Origin: Candidatus Dadabacteria bacterium
Lineage (GTDB): Bacteria; Desulfobacterota_D; UBA1144; Nemesobacterales; UBA2774
DNA: 5,960 nucleotides
Direction: 5' to 3'
NCBI GenBank assembly: GCA_003229065.1
Contig: QIHJ01000396.1
Coordinates: 1-5,960 of the forward strand
The notes under the pieces were generated by a model. The model ran no database searches, was not told the DNA's origin, and saw nothing but the letters and a program-made list of their open reading frames with translations. The translations under genes and the position numbers were made by a program. How positions within the stretch are numbered: position 1 is the stretch's first letter; the number at the start of each line of letters is the position of its first letter. Of this stretch, positions 4,624-5,960 are shown in pieces.

Positions 4624-5288
4624 CCCCGTATGTCCTTCACGCCCTCTGTACTTCCGGGCGCTCCATCTTTTGAGGCCATTACGTAGTCAAGAATCTTGCG
4701 CCCTTCCTCTTCGAGCATGAAAATATAATCGTCGGCCCGGCCGTTTAGGTACTTATACGCTATGAATGCGGGTATTGCCACCACCAGTCCGAAGGCCGTG
4801 GTGTAAAGAGCCTCCGAGATCCCACCCGCAAGCTCCGGCGGGTTGACAATGGGCTTGTCCGCGATGACCATGAATATCTTGATCATACCGGAAATCGTAC
4901 CCAGAAGACCGAGCAGAGTGCTTACGTTGCTGATGGCTCCGAGTCCCTCGTTATAGCGTACGAGATCGTTTGCCTCTCTGCGTCCCGCTTCCTCTATCTC
5001 CTCACGGAGCTCCTCCTTGGGCCTTTCGGCATTCTCTAGAGCGGCTACTACGATCCTTGATACCGCTGAATCGTTAGAGCGGGCATATACCTGGGCATCG
5101 CCTGTTTTACCCTGGGACATGAGGCTGTAAAAATGGTCCAGGAAGTTTTCCGGTATGACTTTCTTGGTTCTGATAGTCCACATTTTCTGGAAGAATATAG
5201 CTATTCCAACGACCGAGCATAGGATGATAGGATATGCAAATATTCCGGCTTTTCTTATAAGCTCTATTACGCCTGTATCTAAATCCAT
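4620..5288 (-). CDS. exbB: ExbB/TolQ/MotA-family proton channel protein
   Basis: This 222-residue inner-membrane protein shows the three-helix ExbB/TolQ plan: TM1 at about 14-33, a long cytoplasmic region (35-112) rich in charged residues with a helical EELREEIEEAGRREAND stretch, TM2 at 116-142 (LLGLLGTISGM) and TM3 at 156-180 (SEALYTTAFGLVVAIPA). Thr131 and Thr164 correspond to the conserved pore threonines of E. coli ExbB (Thr148 and Thr181). The C-terminal tail is cytoplasmic. The start at 5288 is chosen because GGAGG lies about 5 nt upstream of this ATG, whereas the in-frame GTG at 5294 is part of that ribosome binding site itself. ExbB pentamers enclose an ExbD dimer, and the downstream ExbD gene overlaps by 4 bp. 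The gene is the first of the minus-strand block, transcribed away from proS. Confidence 0.92.
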   Translation of the reverse strand: MDLDTGVIELIRKAGIFAYPIILCSVVGIAIFFQKMWTIRTKKVIPENFLDHFYSLMSQGKTGDAQVYARSNDSAVSRIVVAALENAERPKEELREEIEEAGRREANDLVRYNEGLGAISNVSTLLGLLGTISGMIKIFMVIADKPIVNPPELAGGISEALYTTAFGLVVAIPAFIAYKYLNGRADDYIFMLEEEGRKILDYVMASKDGAPGSTEGVKDIRG

Positions 5289-5530
5289 CGGCACCTCCGG
5301 CGAGTATTAATTCCCGTATTAGATGAGAAACCCTCAAGTACTTCCCCCCGATCGCACTAACGCGTGCTCCGGTCTGTCCCCACGGGATTAGTCTTAATTT
5401 CAGTAATAGGATAACCACGGCTTTCCCCAGGTCAAATGCAGATTTCATATGCTATTCTATCAGTTTCATACCTAAGCTTATGTAAGATAATGTTGCAATT
5501 ATACTCAGAATCGGTAATTTATACGCCACT
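5289..5530. other. Divergent intergenic region between exbB and proS
   Basis: This 242-bp stretch must carry the promoters for both flanking directions. For exbB, TTGACC (5435-5430) and TATCCT (5413-5408) at 16 bp on the minus strand form a modest candidate. For proS, the hexamers GATAAT (5486-5491) and TATACT (5500-5505) are plausible -10 elements, but neither has a recognisable -35 partner. No hairpin, tRNA or ORF with a ribosome binding site was found. Confidence 0.5.
5408..5435 (-). promoter_or_regulatory. Candidate exbB promoter
   Basis: TTGACC (5 of 6 matches) and TATCCT (4 of 6) are spaced by 16 bp on the minus strand, about 120 bp before the exbB start. It is the best pair I found in the region, though the spacing and -10 are both suboptimal. 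Confidence 0.3.
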
Positions 5531-5960
5531 GTGAGATACTCGGAATATTTTATCCCTACTTTAAAGGAAGACCCGGCAGACGCCGAAGTCGTGAGCCACA
5601 AGCTCATGATACGGGCAGGAATGATACGTAAGCTCGCCGCAGGTATTTATAACTACCTACCCTTGGGGCTCAGATGTATTGGAAAAGTTGAAAAGATTGT
5701 CCGTGAGGAGATGAACAGGGCAGGGGCCATAGAGCTTCTCATGCCCGCTGTGCTGCCCTCCGAGCTTTGGGAGGAGAGCGGGCGCTGGGACTTTTATGGA
5801 AAGGAGCTCCTGCGCTTTAAAGACAGGGCCGAGAGGGAGTTTTGCATAGGGCCCACTCACGAAGAAATTATAACAGACATTGTCCGCAGAGACATTCGCT
5901 CGTACAAGGAGCTTCCGGTGAATCTGTATCAGATTCAGACCAAGTTCAGGGACGAGATAC
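5531..5960 (+). CDS. proS: Prolyl-tRNA synthetase, N-terminal part (cut by window edge)
   Basis: The first 143 codons of the class II enzyme that charges tRNA-Pro with proline in the cytoplasm are present; the gene continues past the right edge. The GTG start at 5531 begins [20 protein letters not shown], which aligns without gaps to E. coli ProRS from its first residue. Motif 1 (about 51-75, with [16 protein letters not shown]), the SGRWDFYG segment (83-90), the TxE loop Thr109-His110-Glu111 (GPTHEE) and the start of motif 2 with Arg140 (TKFRDE) are all in place. The sequence is of the long bacterial type, which usually carries an editing insertion after motif 2, but that part is outside the window. 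The ribosome binding site is weak (no GGAGG before the GTG), unlike other genes here. The gene is divergent from exbB. Confidence 0.96.
   Translation, partial: MRYSEYFIPTLKEDPADAEVVSHKLMIRAGMIRKLAAGIYNYLPLGLRCIGKVEKIVREEMNRAGAIELLMPAVLPSELWEESGRWDFYGKELLRFKDRAEREFCIGPTHEEIITDIVRRDIRSYKELPVNLYQIQTKFRDEI

Noticed and set aside
5107..5448. 113-codon minus-strand frame extending past the exbB start
   Set aside because: It overlaps exbB in another frame, has no ribosome binding site before its ATG, and its sequence lacks any domain. exbB has clear family signatures and a GGAGG site.

Overview
The window looks like a chromosomal piece from a Gram-negative bacterium, probably an uncultured lineage near the Desulfobacterota or similar phyla (weak inference). 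Supporting signs are a lipoprotein signal peptide, an ExbB/ExbD pair that needs an outer membrane or periplasm to act on, strong GGAGG-type ribosome binding sites, and C-run/G-run palindromic repeats between genes. Base composition is mixed: the plus-strand block at about 145-1500 is AT-rich, while the minus-strand block and proS are more GC-rich.

Left part (1-1500, plus strand). The last 46 codons of an unidentified gene (ribonuclease J is a weak guess) end at 143. A near-consensus sigma70 promoter (191-219) follows, and about 65 bp later a strong intrinsic terminator (255-291) with no ORF between them. This is the layout of a small-RNA gene or a transcription attenuator. Next come a second promoter centred on a 36-bp near-perfect palindrome (356-391) and two small exported-protein genes 33 bp apart: a four-EF-hand lipoprotein (425-877) and a cysteine-rich secreted protein with ten cysteines (911-1342). 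These two probably form one operon.

Middle (1500-2213). A double-hairpin repeat sits beyond the 3' end of a small conserved cytoplasmic protein on the minus strand (1586-1891), and half of it probably serves as that gene's terminator. Between 1892 and 2213 there is no gene, only another minus-strand terminator-like hairpin and a C-run/G-run repeat cluster.

Right part (2214-5288, minus strand, read right to left). exbB-like and exbD-like genes overlap by 4 bp and would form a proton-driven energy-transducing motor. After 53 bp come a BASS-family sodium symporter with every sodium-site residue I can map, and an EamA/DMT permease, again joined by a 4-bp ATGA overlap. These are two translationally coupled pairs, possibly one transcript, with a candidate internal promoter between them.

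Right edge. A divergent intergenic region (5289-5530) separates exbB from the first 143 codons of prolyl-tRNA synthetase (5531 to the edge). The most noteworthy items are the promoter/terminator pair around 191-291 and the palindrome over the -35 element of the EF-hand operon.
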